Shown: piece after piece, positions 25,882 to 34,385 of the stretch | Numbering within the stretch: the first letter of the stretch is position 1 | How the letters are laid out: each line of letters begins with the position of its first letter | Assembly (NCBI RefSeq): GCF_012641275.1 | Contig: NZ_JABAIA010000004.1 | Coordinates: 850,716-914,715, forward strand | Direction of reading: 5' to 3' | DNA: 64,000 nucleotides | Source: Chitinophaga varians | Lineage (GTDB): Bacteria; Bacteroidota; Bacteroidia; Chitinophagales; Chitinophagaceae | Notes under the pieces: generated by a model | Database searches by the model: none | What the model was told of the DNA's origin: nothing | Seen by the model: only the letters and a program-made list of their open reading frames with translations | Program-made: the position numbers and the translations under genes

Positions 25882-26140
25882 AACATAACATTTTCGGGTT
25901 AATCAATTTTTTGTCAAAACGATATTTTCAAAAAGGGTGCCAACTAGGGGTTCGTAACTTAATGGCAAAGATATATACAATAAATATCAAATAGTTATAA
26001 ATCCATAACTAAATTTTTCACACTTTGTGAACATTTGGCAGTGACCATCTGTTGTAAAACTGATATCCAACGAGATACACTTTTTGTGGATTTTATCACA
26101 CTGAAGTGGGATTTTAACCATTACCCTGAAAACCAATGCA

Positions 26141-26347
26141 ATGAAAAAGTTAGCCTGGACGGCATTAATGGCGGGCATCCTGTTGGCCATCGCTGCTTAC
26201 GTCACCGAAATCAATGAACTGCCTGGCGCAGTGGAATGGCGGACATGCGGATTTATTGGCTACATATTGATTATCAGCGCTATCGCGTGGTTGTTGCTGC
26301 GTCGCCTGTACGAATGGGGCAGGAAGGCCGAGACACCACAGCTGTAA
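26141..26347 (+). CDS. Small two-helix membrane protein
   Basis: 68 residues with two hydrophobic segments (KLAWTALMAGILLAIAAYV and FIGYILIISAIAWLLLRRL) and a charged tail (YEWGRKAETPQL). The start is the ATG at 26141. A clean terminator lies 4 bp after the stop, which supports a real transcript. Family and function are not recognised. Confidence 0.6.
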   Translation: MKKLAWTALMAGILLAIAAYVTEINELPGAVEWRTCGFIGYILIISAIAWLLLRRLYEWGRKAETPQL

Positions 26348-26350
26348 AAT

Positions 26351-26380
26351 AAAAGACGCCGGATAGATATCCGGCGTTTT
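26351..26380 (+). terminator. Terminator after the small membrane protein
   Basis: ACGCCGGAT (26356-26364) pairs with ATCCGGCGT (26369-26377), with A residues before and TTTT after. Confidence 0.9.
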
Positions 26381-26461
26381 GCGTTCTGTTATTTAATAAG
26401 GATTATGAAAAAACCCTGGTTTAGACAAACGAGGGGCATGCTGTGAAAAAAATGAGTGTCT

Positions 26462-26845
26462 TCATGCCAGGTAGGGCCATATGCCGGCCCTGATGGCTAG
26501 TCCGTTGATCCCCGCTTTACAGAGGAATGAGTTGGCGCCTGCCTCCAGGGCCGCCTGCCTGTCGCTTTTTTGAAACCGGTTAGACACCACTACGATCGGA
26601 ATGTCCGTGTCTTCGCAACGGATAGTGGCGATCATCTCCAGCCCGCACATATAGGGCATTACAAGATTGGTCAGTATAATGTCCGGATGGGTGCTTTTCA
26701 GCTGTTCCAGCGCGCCCCGGGCATTATCGAAGGTCTGTATGGTGAAGCAGGCAAAGGCTGTTACCTGTGGTGTTATCCAGTTCAGAAAAAAGGGATCATC
26801 ATCTACCCAAAATATTTTGTAGCGTTTATGCTGACAGGTTTCCAT
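26462..26845 (-). CDS. Receiver-only response regulator lacking the phospho-acceptor Asp
   Basis: 127-residue stand-alone CheY-like receiver. The acidic pocket is present (VDDDPFF, D15-D17), as are the Ser/Thr switch S88 (VVVSNRF) and the lysine K110 (SFLCKAG). The phospho-acceptor position is Asn60 (IILTNLVMPYMCG) where canonical receivers have Asp, so normal phosphorylation is not expected. There is no output domain, and no kinase gene is adjacent. It diverges from the XRE gene across a region with a large palindrome. It may be a phosphorylation-independent binding protein. Confidence 0.82.
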   Translation of the reverse strand: METCQHKRYKIFWVDDDPFFLNWITPQVTAFACFTIQTFDNARGALEQLKSTHPDIILTNLVMPYMCGLEMIATIRCEDTDIPIVVVSNRFQKSDRQAALEAGANSFLCKAGINGLAIRAGIWPYLA

Positions 26846-26912
26846 GGGATATTGATTTGGGTCAGGGGCTTAGCAACGCGCAGAAAAAAAGCGCGGAACT
26901 CTATCCTTGCTG

Positions 26913-27006
26913 CCAGCCGACCAAGACGGGATCAGACAAAGAAGAGCCCGCGCACGAAGGTGGCGGGCTCGCTTCCTTTCCTGTATCCCTTTGCTTGGTC
27001 GGCTGG
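26913..27006. repeat. 94-bp nested palindromic element
   Basis: CCAGCCGACCAAG (26913-26925) is perfectly complementary to CTTGGTCGGCTGG (26994-27006). Inside, GAGCCCGC (26944-26951) pairs with GCGGGCTC (26963-26970), and the arms are partly complementary between. It lies in the divergent region between the receiver and XRE genes. It could be a MITE-like insertion or a leader RNA structure of the receiver gene. No target-site duplication is evident. Confidence 0.7.
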
Positions 27007-27081
27007 ACAGATCAAAAAAGCGATGCCTCGTAATATTTTTTTTGGGGAGGCAAAGATAACCGAATATAATATTTTTTTTCA

Positions 27082-27112
27082 ATTGACTTGATATATCAAG
27101 TCAATAATTTTA
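27082..27112 (+). promoter_or_regulatory. Palindromic operator overlapping the promoter of the XRE regulator
   Basis: 27082-27105 is a perfect 24-bp palindrome (half-site ATTGACTTGATA). Its left half holds a TTG (-33 box, 27083-27085) followed by N19 and TAATTTTA (-7 box, 27105-27112, near TAnnTTTG). The operator therefore covers the -33 box and spacer. The XRE start is 23 bp downstream of the -7 box, a classic autorepression layout. Confidence 0.75.
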
Positions 27113-27135
27113 CACCTTTTCTTGAATTTGTGCGA

Positions 27136-27363
27136 ATGAATGGTGTCCGCAACGAAGAACTGTCCAAAAGATTTGGTGAAAGATTCCGGGAACTGCGTGA
27201 GGCAACAGGCCTGAGTACACGCGAATTTGCTGATACCGCCGGCATTGCCTACTCCCAGGTATGGACCATTGAATCCGGAAAAGGCAATCCAACTTTAAGT
27301 ACACTGGAAGCGATAGCCAAAGCTCTCGGCACTGATACATCCACACTTTTGAAGGATTTATAG
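27136..27363 (+). CDS. XRE-family HTH transcriptional regulator
   Basis: 75-residue single-domain regulator. The start at ATG 27136 is chosen because a TTG further upstream (27088) lies inside the palindromic operator. The helix-turn-helix is RFRELREATGLSTREFADTAGIAYSQVWTIESGK, with helix 3 SQVWTIESG; the rest is dimerisation. It resembles small Cro/C.BclI-type controllers. No restriction enzyme, toxin or phage gene is adjacent; the next gene is trhO, 211 bp away. It may regulate itself through the adjacent palindrome and perhaps the divergent receiver gene. Confidence 0.85.
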   Translation: MNGVRNEELSKRFGERFRELREATGLSTREFADTAGIAYSQVWTIESGKGNPTLSTLEAIAKALGTDTSTLLKDL

Positions 27364-27440
27364 ATATGGTATTTCGCTTATGCGTGATGCCTGTACGACT
27401 GTTCCCACCTGTTTCCGCTTCATTTCCCGCGGCTTTTGCC

Positions 27441-27448
27441 TATCTTTG
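27441..27448 (+). promoter_or_regulatory. Putative -7 element upstream of trhO
   Basis: TATCTTTG matches TAnnTTTG, about 127 bp before the trhO start, implying a long leader. No clear -33 box. Confidence 0.45.
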
Positions 27449-27574
27449 CGCAGCCTGACAAAAAACAGGCGTCATTGACATACTTTTAAGACGAATCGAT
27501 CAACCACCTGGGAGGACCAGGGTAGTGATTGGAATTTTGTTCACAAGGCAAGTGTCCCTAAAATTTCAAACAAA

Positions 27575-28591
27575 ATGGTATTACACAACAGAGTCTCCGC
27601 CGCCGAGCTCAGGAAGCGGCTATTATTGGAAACATTCAAACGCGTCACCGTCTCCTTCTATCAGTACGCGAAAATTGAAGACCCACAGGCTTTCCGCGAT
27701 CAACTCTACGAATCCCTCTTTAAACTGGACGTTTTCGGACGTATCTACGTGGCCCATGAAGGGATCAACGCGCAGATCAGCGTACCGGAACATCATTTTG
27801 AGGCATTTCGCGAAACGCTTTACGCGGTCAGCTTTCTGAATGGCATCCGTCTGAACATCGCCGTGGACGACGATGGAAAATCTTTCTTCGTGCTTAAAAT
27901 CAAAGTACGGGAAAAAATTGTGGCCGATGGTATTGATGATCCCACCTTCGACATGGCCAACCGGGGCAGGTACGTAGATGCACAGTCGTTCAACAAACTG
28001 ACGGACGACCCGGAAACGGTGATCGTGGACATGCGTAACCACTACGAATATGAAGTCGGACATTTTGACGGTGCCATCGAAGTGCCTTCTGATACTTTCC
28101 GCGATCAGCTACCTATGGCGGTAGACATGCTGAAAGACCAGAAAGACAAAAACATCATCATGTATTGTACCGGGGGAATCCGCTGTGAGAAAGCATCTGC
28201 GTATATGTTGCACCACGGATTCAAAAATGTTTTCCACCTCGAAGGGGGCATTATCGAATACACGAACAAAGCCAAACAACAAGGACTGCCCATTAAGTTT
28301 AAAGGCAAAAATTTTGTGTTTGATGACCGCCTGGGAGAAAGAATAAGTGAGGATATTATTAGCCAATGTCATCAATGTGGGGAACCTTGTGATACCCACA
28401 CCAACTGTTTAAATGACGGCTGTCACCTTTTATTTATTCAGTGCGAGTCCTGCGCCGCAAAATATAATGGCTGCTGCAGTGATGCCTGTAAAGACGTACA
28501 TGCATTGCCGGAAGAAGAAAAAGCTGCCTTGCGCAAAGGAGTCGACAAAGGACTTATGTTCAACAAATCCCGCAGGAAAAGAATAAAATAA
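27575..28591 (+). CDS. trhO: Oxygen-dependent tRNA uridine(34) hydroxylase TrhO (rhodanese family)
   Basis: 338 residues. Converts U34 of tRNA to 5-hydroxyuridine using oxygen in E. coli (YceA/TrhO). The N-terminal ferredoxin-like domain (residues 1-125) has [11 protein letters not shown]. The rhodanese domain (about 135-235) has [17 protein letters not shown] and the active loop C198-TGGIRC. The C-terminal extension is Cys-rich ([19 protein letters not shown]), as in the long form of the family. Monocistronic; ends before a GC-rich terminator. Confidence 0.93.
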   Translation: MVLHNRVSAAELRKRLLLETFKRVTVSFYQYAKIEDPQAFRDQLYESLFKLDVFGRIYVAHEGINAQISVPEHHFEAFRETLYAVSFLNGIRLNIAVDDDGKSFFVLKIKVREKIVADGIDDPTFDMANRGRYVDAQSFNKLTDDPETVIVDMRNHYEYEVGHFDGAIEVPSDTFRDQLPMAVDMLKDQKDKNIIMYCTGGIRCEKASAYMLHHGFKNVFHLEGGIIEYTNKAKQQGLPIKFKGKNFVFDDRLGERISEDIISQCHQCGEPCDTHTNCLNDGCHLLFIQCESCAAKYNGCCSDACKDVHALPEEEKAALRKGVDKGLMFNKSRRKRIK

Positions 28592-28655
28592 AAAATCCGC
28601 CCCGCGTTGTTTCTTCTCGGCAGGGCGGAGTAGATATAATTATAAAATCAGTATG

Positions 28656-28686
28656 GGCCGGACCGTCGTCCGGCCTTTTCCTTTTT
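28656..28686. terminator. Terminator between trhO and the efflux operon
   Basis: GGCCGGAC (28656-28663) pairs with GTCCGGCC (28668-28675) around CGTC, followed by TTTTCCTTTTT. A weaker hairpin, TCCGCCC/GGGCGGA, precedes it at 28596-28629. Confidence 0.82.
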
Positions 28687-28769
28687 CATAACCATTCTAT
28701 CAACCTATATGCGAACTAAAATTTAATCTGCTCCCGGTCGATCATCCGCCGGAAGGCGATATAATATCT

Positions 28770-31700
28770 TTATATGGCTGTATTGTTTTTATATGCCCGG
28801 TAAAAAATAATCGGGAACACCAGCAATGTCAATACGGTCGCGGTAATCAAACCTCCAATCACCACTATGGCCAACGGCTTCTGTGTTTCGGAACCAATAC
28901 CATGTGAAAGTGCTGCGGGCACAAGGCCGATAGCAGCCATCAACGCGGTCATCACCACCGGCCGGATACGGCTCTGAACACCCAGCTTAATTGCCTCGTT
29001 CAGATCGAGTTTAGCCTGCAGGTTTTTATGGAATACTGAAATCAGAATAACACCATTCTGGATACAGATACCAAACAGGGCAATAAAACCTACGCCGGCA
29101 GAAATACCGAAGTTCATACCTGTAACGTGCAAAGCGAGAATTCCCCCTATTAGTGCAAAAGGAACATTCATTAAAACCAGTCCGGCATCTTTCACGTTAC
29201 CCAGCATAATAAACAGCACCATGAAGATGGCGACAAGGCTGATAGGCACTACCTGACCGAGTCTTTGGGTGGCGCGTACCTGATTTTCAAACTCACCGGT
29301 CCACCCTACACTATACCCTTTAGGCAGTTTGATGACTTTATTAATTTTTTGCTGCGCTTCGCTAATGGTAGAGCCAAGGTCACGGTCACGCACGGAAAAC
29401 TTAATACCGATGAAACGTTTATTAAGATCGCGGTAAATAAACGCCGGGCCGGTAATGGTCCTGATCTCCGCGATTTCTTTCAGCGGAACTTTGTTGTTAT
29501 TGATAGTAGGCACCATCAGATTGGCCAGGTCTTCTTCATTTTTGCGGTAGTTGGCGTCATAACGGATACGGATATCGAATTTTTTCTCGCCTTCGTACAA
29601 TTGCGTAGCGGTTTTACCACCAATCGCCATTTCAATTACGGCTTGTGCGTCGCCGGTAGATACGCCGTACTGGGCCATCTTGTTGTTGTCCAGGTCAATA
29701 CTCATCTCTGGTTGACCGATATTCCGTATTACGCCAAGGTCCTTGATGCCAGGTACTGTTTTCAGCTGTGTGATCACCTGTTGTGACAATGATTCCAGCT
29801 GGGACAGGTCTGCGCCGTATATTTTCACGCCATTGGCGGCTTTAAAACCGGCCACAGCTTCTGATACGTTGTCGCTGATAGGCTGGGAGAAGTTGAGGAT
29901 AATGCCCGGGTACTTTTTTAACCGGCTTTCCATCTGCGAAATCAGTTCATCCTGCGTGATCTTGCGTTTCCATTCATCTTTAGGCAGCAGGTCCACCTGG
30001 TATTGCACAAAGTAGAAGCCGTTGGGGTCGGTTCCGTCATTGGAACGGCCTACCTGCGACAGCACTCTTTTCACTTCAGGGAAACCGCCCAGGTCTTCAC
30101 GGATGCTGTGGGCCATGCGGGTGCTCTCTGTCAGCGACATGCTCATAGGCAGCTCGGTAGTAACCCAGAGAGAACCTTCATTGAGCTGGGGCAGGAACTC
30201 TGTACCGAGGAACTTGGCCGACATAAAGGTCACCACCATAAAGGCCAGGGCGCAGGTGAGGCTCAGGCGTTTATTGCGGTAGGTCCAGTTGAACCCGTTG
30301 GTGACAATGCGGTCGAAGAAGTTCACCACGAAGTTGTTTTTCTCCTTCACGTTTTTGTTGAGCAGGATAGAACAGAGTACAGGCACCAACGTTAGGGTGA
30401 ACAGCAATGCGCCCAACAGCGCGAAGCCCAGTGTCCACGCCAGCGGAGAGAACATTTTACCTTCTACTTTCTGGAAGGAGAAGATTGGTATCAGGGAGAT
30501 TATAATGATCAGTTTGGAGAAGAAGATGGCTTTGGCCAGTTCGCCGCCGGTCTGTTTGATCCATCCCAGCTTGGCCATCTTATTGAACCGCTCCATACCG
30601 TATTTATGGGCTTTGTGGTCCAGCATCACAAAGATGCCTTCCACCATTACCACGGCGCCGTCTATGATGATACCAAAGTCGATGGCGCCCATAGAGAGCA
30701 GGTTAGCGCTCATACCTTTTATGCGCAGGCACATGAAGGCAAAGAGCAGCGCCAGCGGGATGATGATCGACACGATCACCGTGGTGCGCCAGTCGGCCAT
30801 GAAAATAAACACGATCACGGTCACGAAAATGATCCCTTCCGCGAGGTTGTGCATCACCGTATGGGTACAGAACTCCATCAGGTTGTCACGATCGTAGAAG
30901 GTTTCCATTTTGATGTCGTCCGGCAGCACGGTTTCGTTGAGCTCCTTCAGTTTATCTTTCAGGCGTTTGAGCACTTCAGACGGGTTTTCGCCTTTACGCA
31001 TCACCACGATGCCTTCCACCAGGTCGTCGGCTTTATCAAGGCCCACTTGTCCTACCCTTGGGGCGGAAGACTCATGTACGTTAGCGAGGTCTTTTACCAG
31101 TAGCGGTACGCCGTTGATATTCTGTACAATGATGTTCTGGATATCGGAGATGCTGTTAAGCAGGCCGATACCACGTACCACGTAAGCCTGGCCGTTTTTC
31201 TCGATCACGTCGCCGCCTACGTTGACGTTGCTTTTGGTCACCACCTGGTAGAGTTCCAGCGGCGTGATGTCGTATTTGGCGAGGCGTACCGGATCAGCGG
31301 AGATTTCATAGATCTTTTCCTGTCCGCCGAAGGCCACTACGTCTGCCACGCCGGGCACGCTGCGTATCTGCCGGTCTATGACCCAGTTCTGCCAGGTCAG
31401 CAGGTCGCGGGAATCGCGTTTGTTGCTTTTGAGATAGTAGCGGAAGATCTCGCCGGTAGGGCCGTAGGGCGGCTGTACTTCCGGTTCCGCGCCTTCGGGC
31501 AGGCCAATGCCTGCCAGCATATTGTTTACCTGCTGGCGCGCGAAAAAGTCTTCTACGTCATCTTCAAAAATGATTTTTACAACGGAGAGACCAAACATGG
31601 TTACGGAACGTACGCTGGTCTTGCGTTGTACGGCGTTCATAGACACTTCGATGGGCAGGGTCACGAAACGCTCCACTTCCTGGGCGCTGCGGCCGTTCCA

Positions 31701-31865
31701 TTTGGTAACAATGACGATTTGTGTATTGGTAACGTCGGGAAACGCTTCAATAGGCGTGTGCAGGAACGAGAACACGCCTGCGATGATCAGTACGACCACG
31801 CCGATAAAAACAAAGAGTTTGTTTTTGAGCGAAAAAGCGACAATATTTCTGATGAATTTATTCAT
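28770..31865 (-). CDS. CzcA/CusA-type heavy-metal RND efflux pump
   Basis: 1031-residue inner membrane proton-driven exporter of the HME-RND family. It starts NKFIRNIVAFSLKNK with the first helix IGVVVLIIAGVFSFL, and has the NAVQRKTSVRSVTMFGLSVV segment of heavy-metal pumps. The transmembrane proton-relay motif DFGIIIDGAVVMVEG is present. Length and two-fold repeat are normal. It is the last gene of the operon, 48 bp after the adaptor gene. Metal specificity (zinc, cobalt, nickel, copper or silver) cannot be read with certainty. Confidence 0.92.
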   Translation of the reverse strand: MNKFIRNIVAFSLKNKLFVFIGVVVLIIAGVFSFLHTPIEAFPDVTNTQIVIVTKWNGRSAQEVERFVTLPIEVSMNAVQRKTSVRSVTMFGLSVVKIIFEDDVEDFFARQQVNNMLAGIGLPEGAEPEVQPPYGPTGEIFRYYLKSNKRDSRDLLTWQNWVIDRQIRSVPGVADVVAFGGQEKIYEISADPVRLAKYDITPLELYQVVTKSNVNVGGDVIEKNGQAYVVRGIGLLNSISDIQNIIVQNINGVPLLVKDLANVHESSAPRVGQVGLDKADDLVEGIVVMRKGENPSEVLKRLKDKLKELNETVLPDDIKMETFYDRDNLMEFCTHTVMHNLAEGIIFVTVIVFIFMADWRTTVIVSIIIPLALLFAFMCLRIKGMSANLLSMGAIDFGIIIDGAVVMVEGIFVMLDHKAHKYGMERFNKMAKLGWIKQTGGELAKAIFFSKLIIIISLIPIFSFQKVEGKMFSPLAWTLGFALLGALLFTLTLVPVLCSILLNKNVKEKNNFVVNFFDRIVTNGFNWTYRNKRLSLTCALAFMVVTFMSAKFLGTEFLPQLNEGSLWVTTELPMSMSLTESTRMAHSIREDLGGFPEVKRVLSQVGRSNDGTDPNGFYFVQYQVDLLPKDEWKRKITQDELISQMESRLKKYPGIILNFSQPISDNVSEAVAGFKAANGVKIYGADLSQLESLSQQVITQLKTVPGIKDLGVIRNIGQPEMSIDLDNNKMAQYGVSTGDAQAVIEMAIGGKTATQLYEGEKKFDIRIRYDANYRKNEEDLANLMVPTINNNKVPLKEIAEIRTITGPAFIYRDLNKRFIGIKFSVRDRDLGSTISEAQQKINKVIKLPKGYSVGWTGEFENQVRATQRLGQVVPISLVAIFMVLFIMLGNVKDAGLVLMNVPFALIGGILALHVTGMNFGISAGVGFIALFGICIQNGVILISVFHKNLQAKLDLNEAIKLGVQSRIRPVVMTALMAAIGLVPAALSHGIGSETQKPLAIVVIGGLITATVLTLLVFPIIFYRAYKNNTAI

Positions 31866-31913
31866 AATTCCTCTTCTTTAGGGCCAGGCTGGTGTTTCAT
31901 GCCATGACATAGC

Positions 31914-33005
31914 TTAGTCTTTCAGCGCGTCGTAAATCAGCAGCTGATTTTTAGAGATCACTTTTTCGTCTGCCTGCAGGCCGGAGCTGAGGTAAGTCAG
32001 GTCACCGGAGGTTTTGGCCACTTCCACCTGCCTTACCGCGATGTTGAATTTGTCTTTGAACACCAGTACATAATTTTTGCTGTTGTCAAAGATGACGGCG
32101 GCGGAAGGCACGGCGATTTTCTCATCGTGGTCGGTGTACTTCACGTATACCGTGGCAAACATTTCCGGTTTAAGCAACATGTTTTTGTTGTCGATCCGGA
32201 TACGTACCTGCATGGTTTTGGTGGCAGGGTCCAGGAAATTATTGATCTTGTCTATTTTGCCATGGAAGGGCTCATCGGGGTAACTTACGGTCACCACGTC
32301 TGCTTCATAGCCTTCCTTGATTTTGGCGATATCTGTTTCAAACACGTTGGCCATTACCCATACATCGTCCAGTTCGGAGATGGTGAAGATATTGGCGCTG
32401 TTGTCTGTACGGATCTCCATGTTATTATTGATGTTCTTTTCAATAATATATCCGGAGATGGGGGCTGTCACCAGGTAGGTAGCGCCTTTACCTTTGCGGT
32501 ATATTTTAAAGAGGTCGTTGAGACGGTTGATTTCCGCGTTGTTTTTCTGTACTTCGCCTCTGGCGTTCACCACGTCTTTTTCTGTGCTCAGGCGGCTGTC
32601 ATACAGGTCCTGCGCCACTTTCAGGTTTTTCTCTGCCACGCCGCGGTCGGAGCGGGCCTGTGCCAGTTGTTTTTCATAGTCTGCGATCTCGGCACTGTGT
32701 ATCACGGCCAGTACCTGGCCTTTCTGCACATAGTCGCCCAGCTGCACTTTGATATCTTCCACATAACCACTCACCAGCGGGTATACTTTAAGTACCTTGC
32801 CGCCATTGGGGGCTACCTTGCCGGAGAGCCGCACTTCGTTCATCACGGGCACCATATGGGCGGTATCGATGCGGATATTTTTTAACATGGTATCGCTGAG
32901 TACAAATGTGCTCTTCTCTGAATCTTCTGCCTGTGTGTGTTTGCATCCACTCCAGATAACTGCTGCCAGCAGCGAAAAGCCAACGATCAATATAGGCTGT
33001 TTCAT
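31914..33005 (-). CDS. Periplasmic adaptor lipoprotein of the RND efflux system
   Basis: Membrane-fusion protein that links the inner membrane pump to the outer membrane channel. I start it at 33005, 4 bp after the preceding gene's stop, where MKQPILIVGFSLLAAVIWSGC gives a lipoprotein signal; an upstream in-frame ATG at 33182 lies inside the preceding gene and lacks a signal. Residues of about 60-200 form a lipoyl/barrel-sandwich with a coiled-coil hairpin (AQARSDRGVAEKNLKVAQ...NNAEINRLNDLF), then beta-barrel (DDVWVMANVFETDIAKIKEG) and membrane-proximal domains. About 363 residues, typical CusB/CzcB type without an N-terminal metal domain. Confidence 0.9.
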   Translation of the reverse strand: MKQPILIVGFSLLAAVIWSGCKHTQAEDSEKSTFVLSDTMLKNIRIDTAHMVPVMNEVRLSGKVAPNGGKVLKVYPLVSGYVEDIKVQLGDYVQKGQVLAVIHSAEIADYEKQLAQARSDRGVAEKNLKVAQDLYDSRLSTEKDVVNARGEVQKNNAEINRLNDLFKIYRKGKGATYLVTAPISGYIIEKNINNNMEIRTDNSANIFTISELDDVWVMANVFETDIAKIKEGYEADVVTVSYPDEPFHGKIDKINNFLDPATKTMQVRIRIDNKNMLLKPEMFATVYVKYTDHDEKIAVPSAAVIFDNSKNYVLVFKDKFNIAVRQVEVAKTSGDLTYLSSGLQADEKVISKNQLLIYDALKD

Positions 33006-33009
33006 GTGC

Positions 33010-34287
33010 TTAGTTTTTAAATAATTCTTGTCCTGTGGCGTAATTAAGTTCTTCATAAGCGTTGACCCGGTTGGATAAAAACTTGTTGATGTTTTTAGCG
33101 TTGTCGCTATAGCTGTTGAAATAGTCGATGAATTGTAACAGGGAGATATTGCCTTTGCTGAAGTTTTTGGCGACTTCAGCAATCAGGGTGTCAAACTCAT
33201 CCTGGAACTGGTGCAGGTCGAAGCTTTTGTAACGCTTTTCCAGCGCTACGATACGCTGATAGGCGTTGATCACTTCTGTCTGGGCAACGGACTGTTGTTG
33301 TTGCAGTTGTTGTTTGCCGGCGCCTATTTGCAGCTGTGCCGCCCGGATATTGCCCTGGTTGCGGTTCCACAGCGGCAGGTCTATTCCCAGCGTGAGGCCC
33401 ACGAAGTTATCGATGTAGCTGCCTTTTTTATCATAGGTGGCGCCTACGTGCAGGTCAGGCACGGCCATCGCTTTTTGCAGGCGGTAGTTCAGTTCTGCTG
33501 TCTGGTATTGGGTGGCGGCGATGCGTACGTCCGGACGATTAGTGGCCACACTGTCCAGCAGGGACGATAATTCCACATGGTCCAGCCGGTAAGCGGTGAG
33601 GTCGGCGGGTGTTACCACGGCGTCATAAAAATCCTGGGTGTGCAGCAGCTGTTGCAGGTTCTTCTGTGCTTCCAGTTCTTCCTGTTTCAGGTCGGCATAA
33701 TCGTTCTCGATGCCTACCTGTAAGGCTTGTAAGCGTATCAGGTCGGAATGGGCCACACTGCCTTTTTTATCGGCGGTCACATAGGCGTCAACGATACGTT
33801 GCAGGTTTTCCAGTTGTTCTTTGAGCACTTTGCCGGTCTGGCGCCGGTAGTAGAGCGTGTAGAAGTTCTCACGCAGCTGCAGGCGGAGCGTGCGCACCAG
33901 TTCGTCGAAGGTGGCCTCGTTCATTTTAGTGGCGGTGGCCGCCAGCTGCACATTCTTGTTGCGTTTGCCCGCCAGCTGTATCAGCTGGTCAATGGTATAC
34001 TGTGTTTCACCTCCGGAGCCTACCTTAAAAGGCTGGAACTTATCGGTGCTACCGAAGCCCAATACCGTGCTGAAGGAGGGATTGTTCCACATTTTTGCCT
34101 GACGCACCAGTGCTTTGGACGCGTCGATTTGATAACGTTGTGCCAACAGTACATAGTTCCTGACCAGGAAAGAATCCTCGACGGCCTGTAAGGTAACCGT
34201 CCGGGTCGGAGCTTGTGCTTTTATAGGTTGAGTAAAGCCCAGGCTGGCAACGCATACTGACAGAATCAGTTTCGTCTTGGTTCGCAT
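33010..34287 (-). CDS. TolC-like outer membrane efflux channel
   Basis: 425-residue channel protein that completes the tripartite exporter. The signal peptide (MRTKTKLILSVCVASLGFTQPIKA) is followed by long helical repeats (RLQALQVGIENDYADLKQEELEAQKNL; ELNYRLQKAMAVPDLHVG) and the GLTLGIDLPLWNRNQGNIRAA segment typical of CzcC/CusC-type proteins. The stop is 4 bp before the adaptor start, so translational coupling is likely. The kinase gene lies 98 bp upstream. Confidence 0.9.
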   Translation of the reverse strand: MRTKTKLILSVCVASLGFTQPIKAQAPTRTVTLQAVEDSFLVRNYVLLAQRYQIDASKALVRQAKMWNNPSFSTVLGFGSTDKFQPFKVGSGGETQYTIDQLIQLAGKRNKNVQLAATATKMNEATFDELVRTLRLQLRENFYTLYYRRQTGKVLKEQLENLQRIVDAYVTADKKGSVAHSDLIRLQALQVGIENDYADLKQEELEAQKNLQQLLHTQDFYDAVVTPADLTAYRLDHVELSSLLDSVATNRPDVRIAATQYQTAELNYRLQKAMAVPDLHVGATYDKKGSYIDNFVGLTLGIDLPLWNRNQGNIRAAQLQIGAGKQQLQQQQSVAQTEVINAYQRIVALEKRYKSFDLHQFQDEFDTLIAEVAKNFSKGNISLLQFIDYFNSYSDNAKNINKFLSNRVNAYEELNYATGQELFKN

Positions 34288-34385
34288 ATTGCCTATTTTT
34301 ATGACACAAAGCTCCCCAAGTGAGATTAAAGACGGCTTTAAGACAAATTAAAAACGCATTAAAAATGAGTAAATGGCAGATTTGT

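Noticed and set aside
25987..26190. 67-codon minus-strand ORF
   Set aside because: Overlaps the plus-strand small membrane protein start and lacks membrane or domain features; composition looks like chance.
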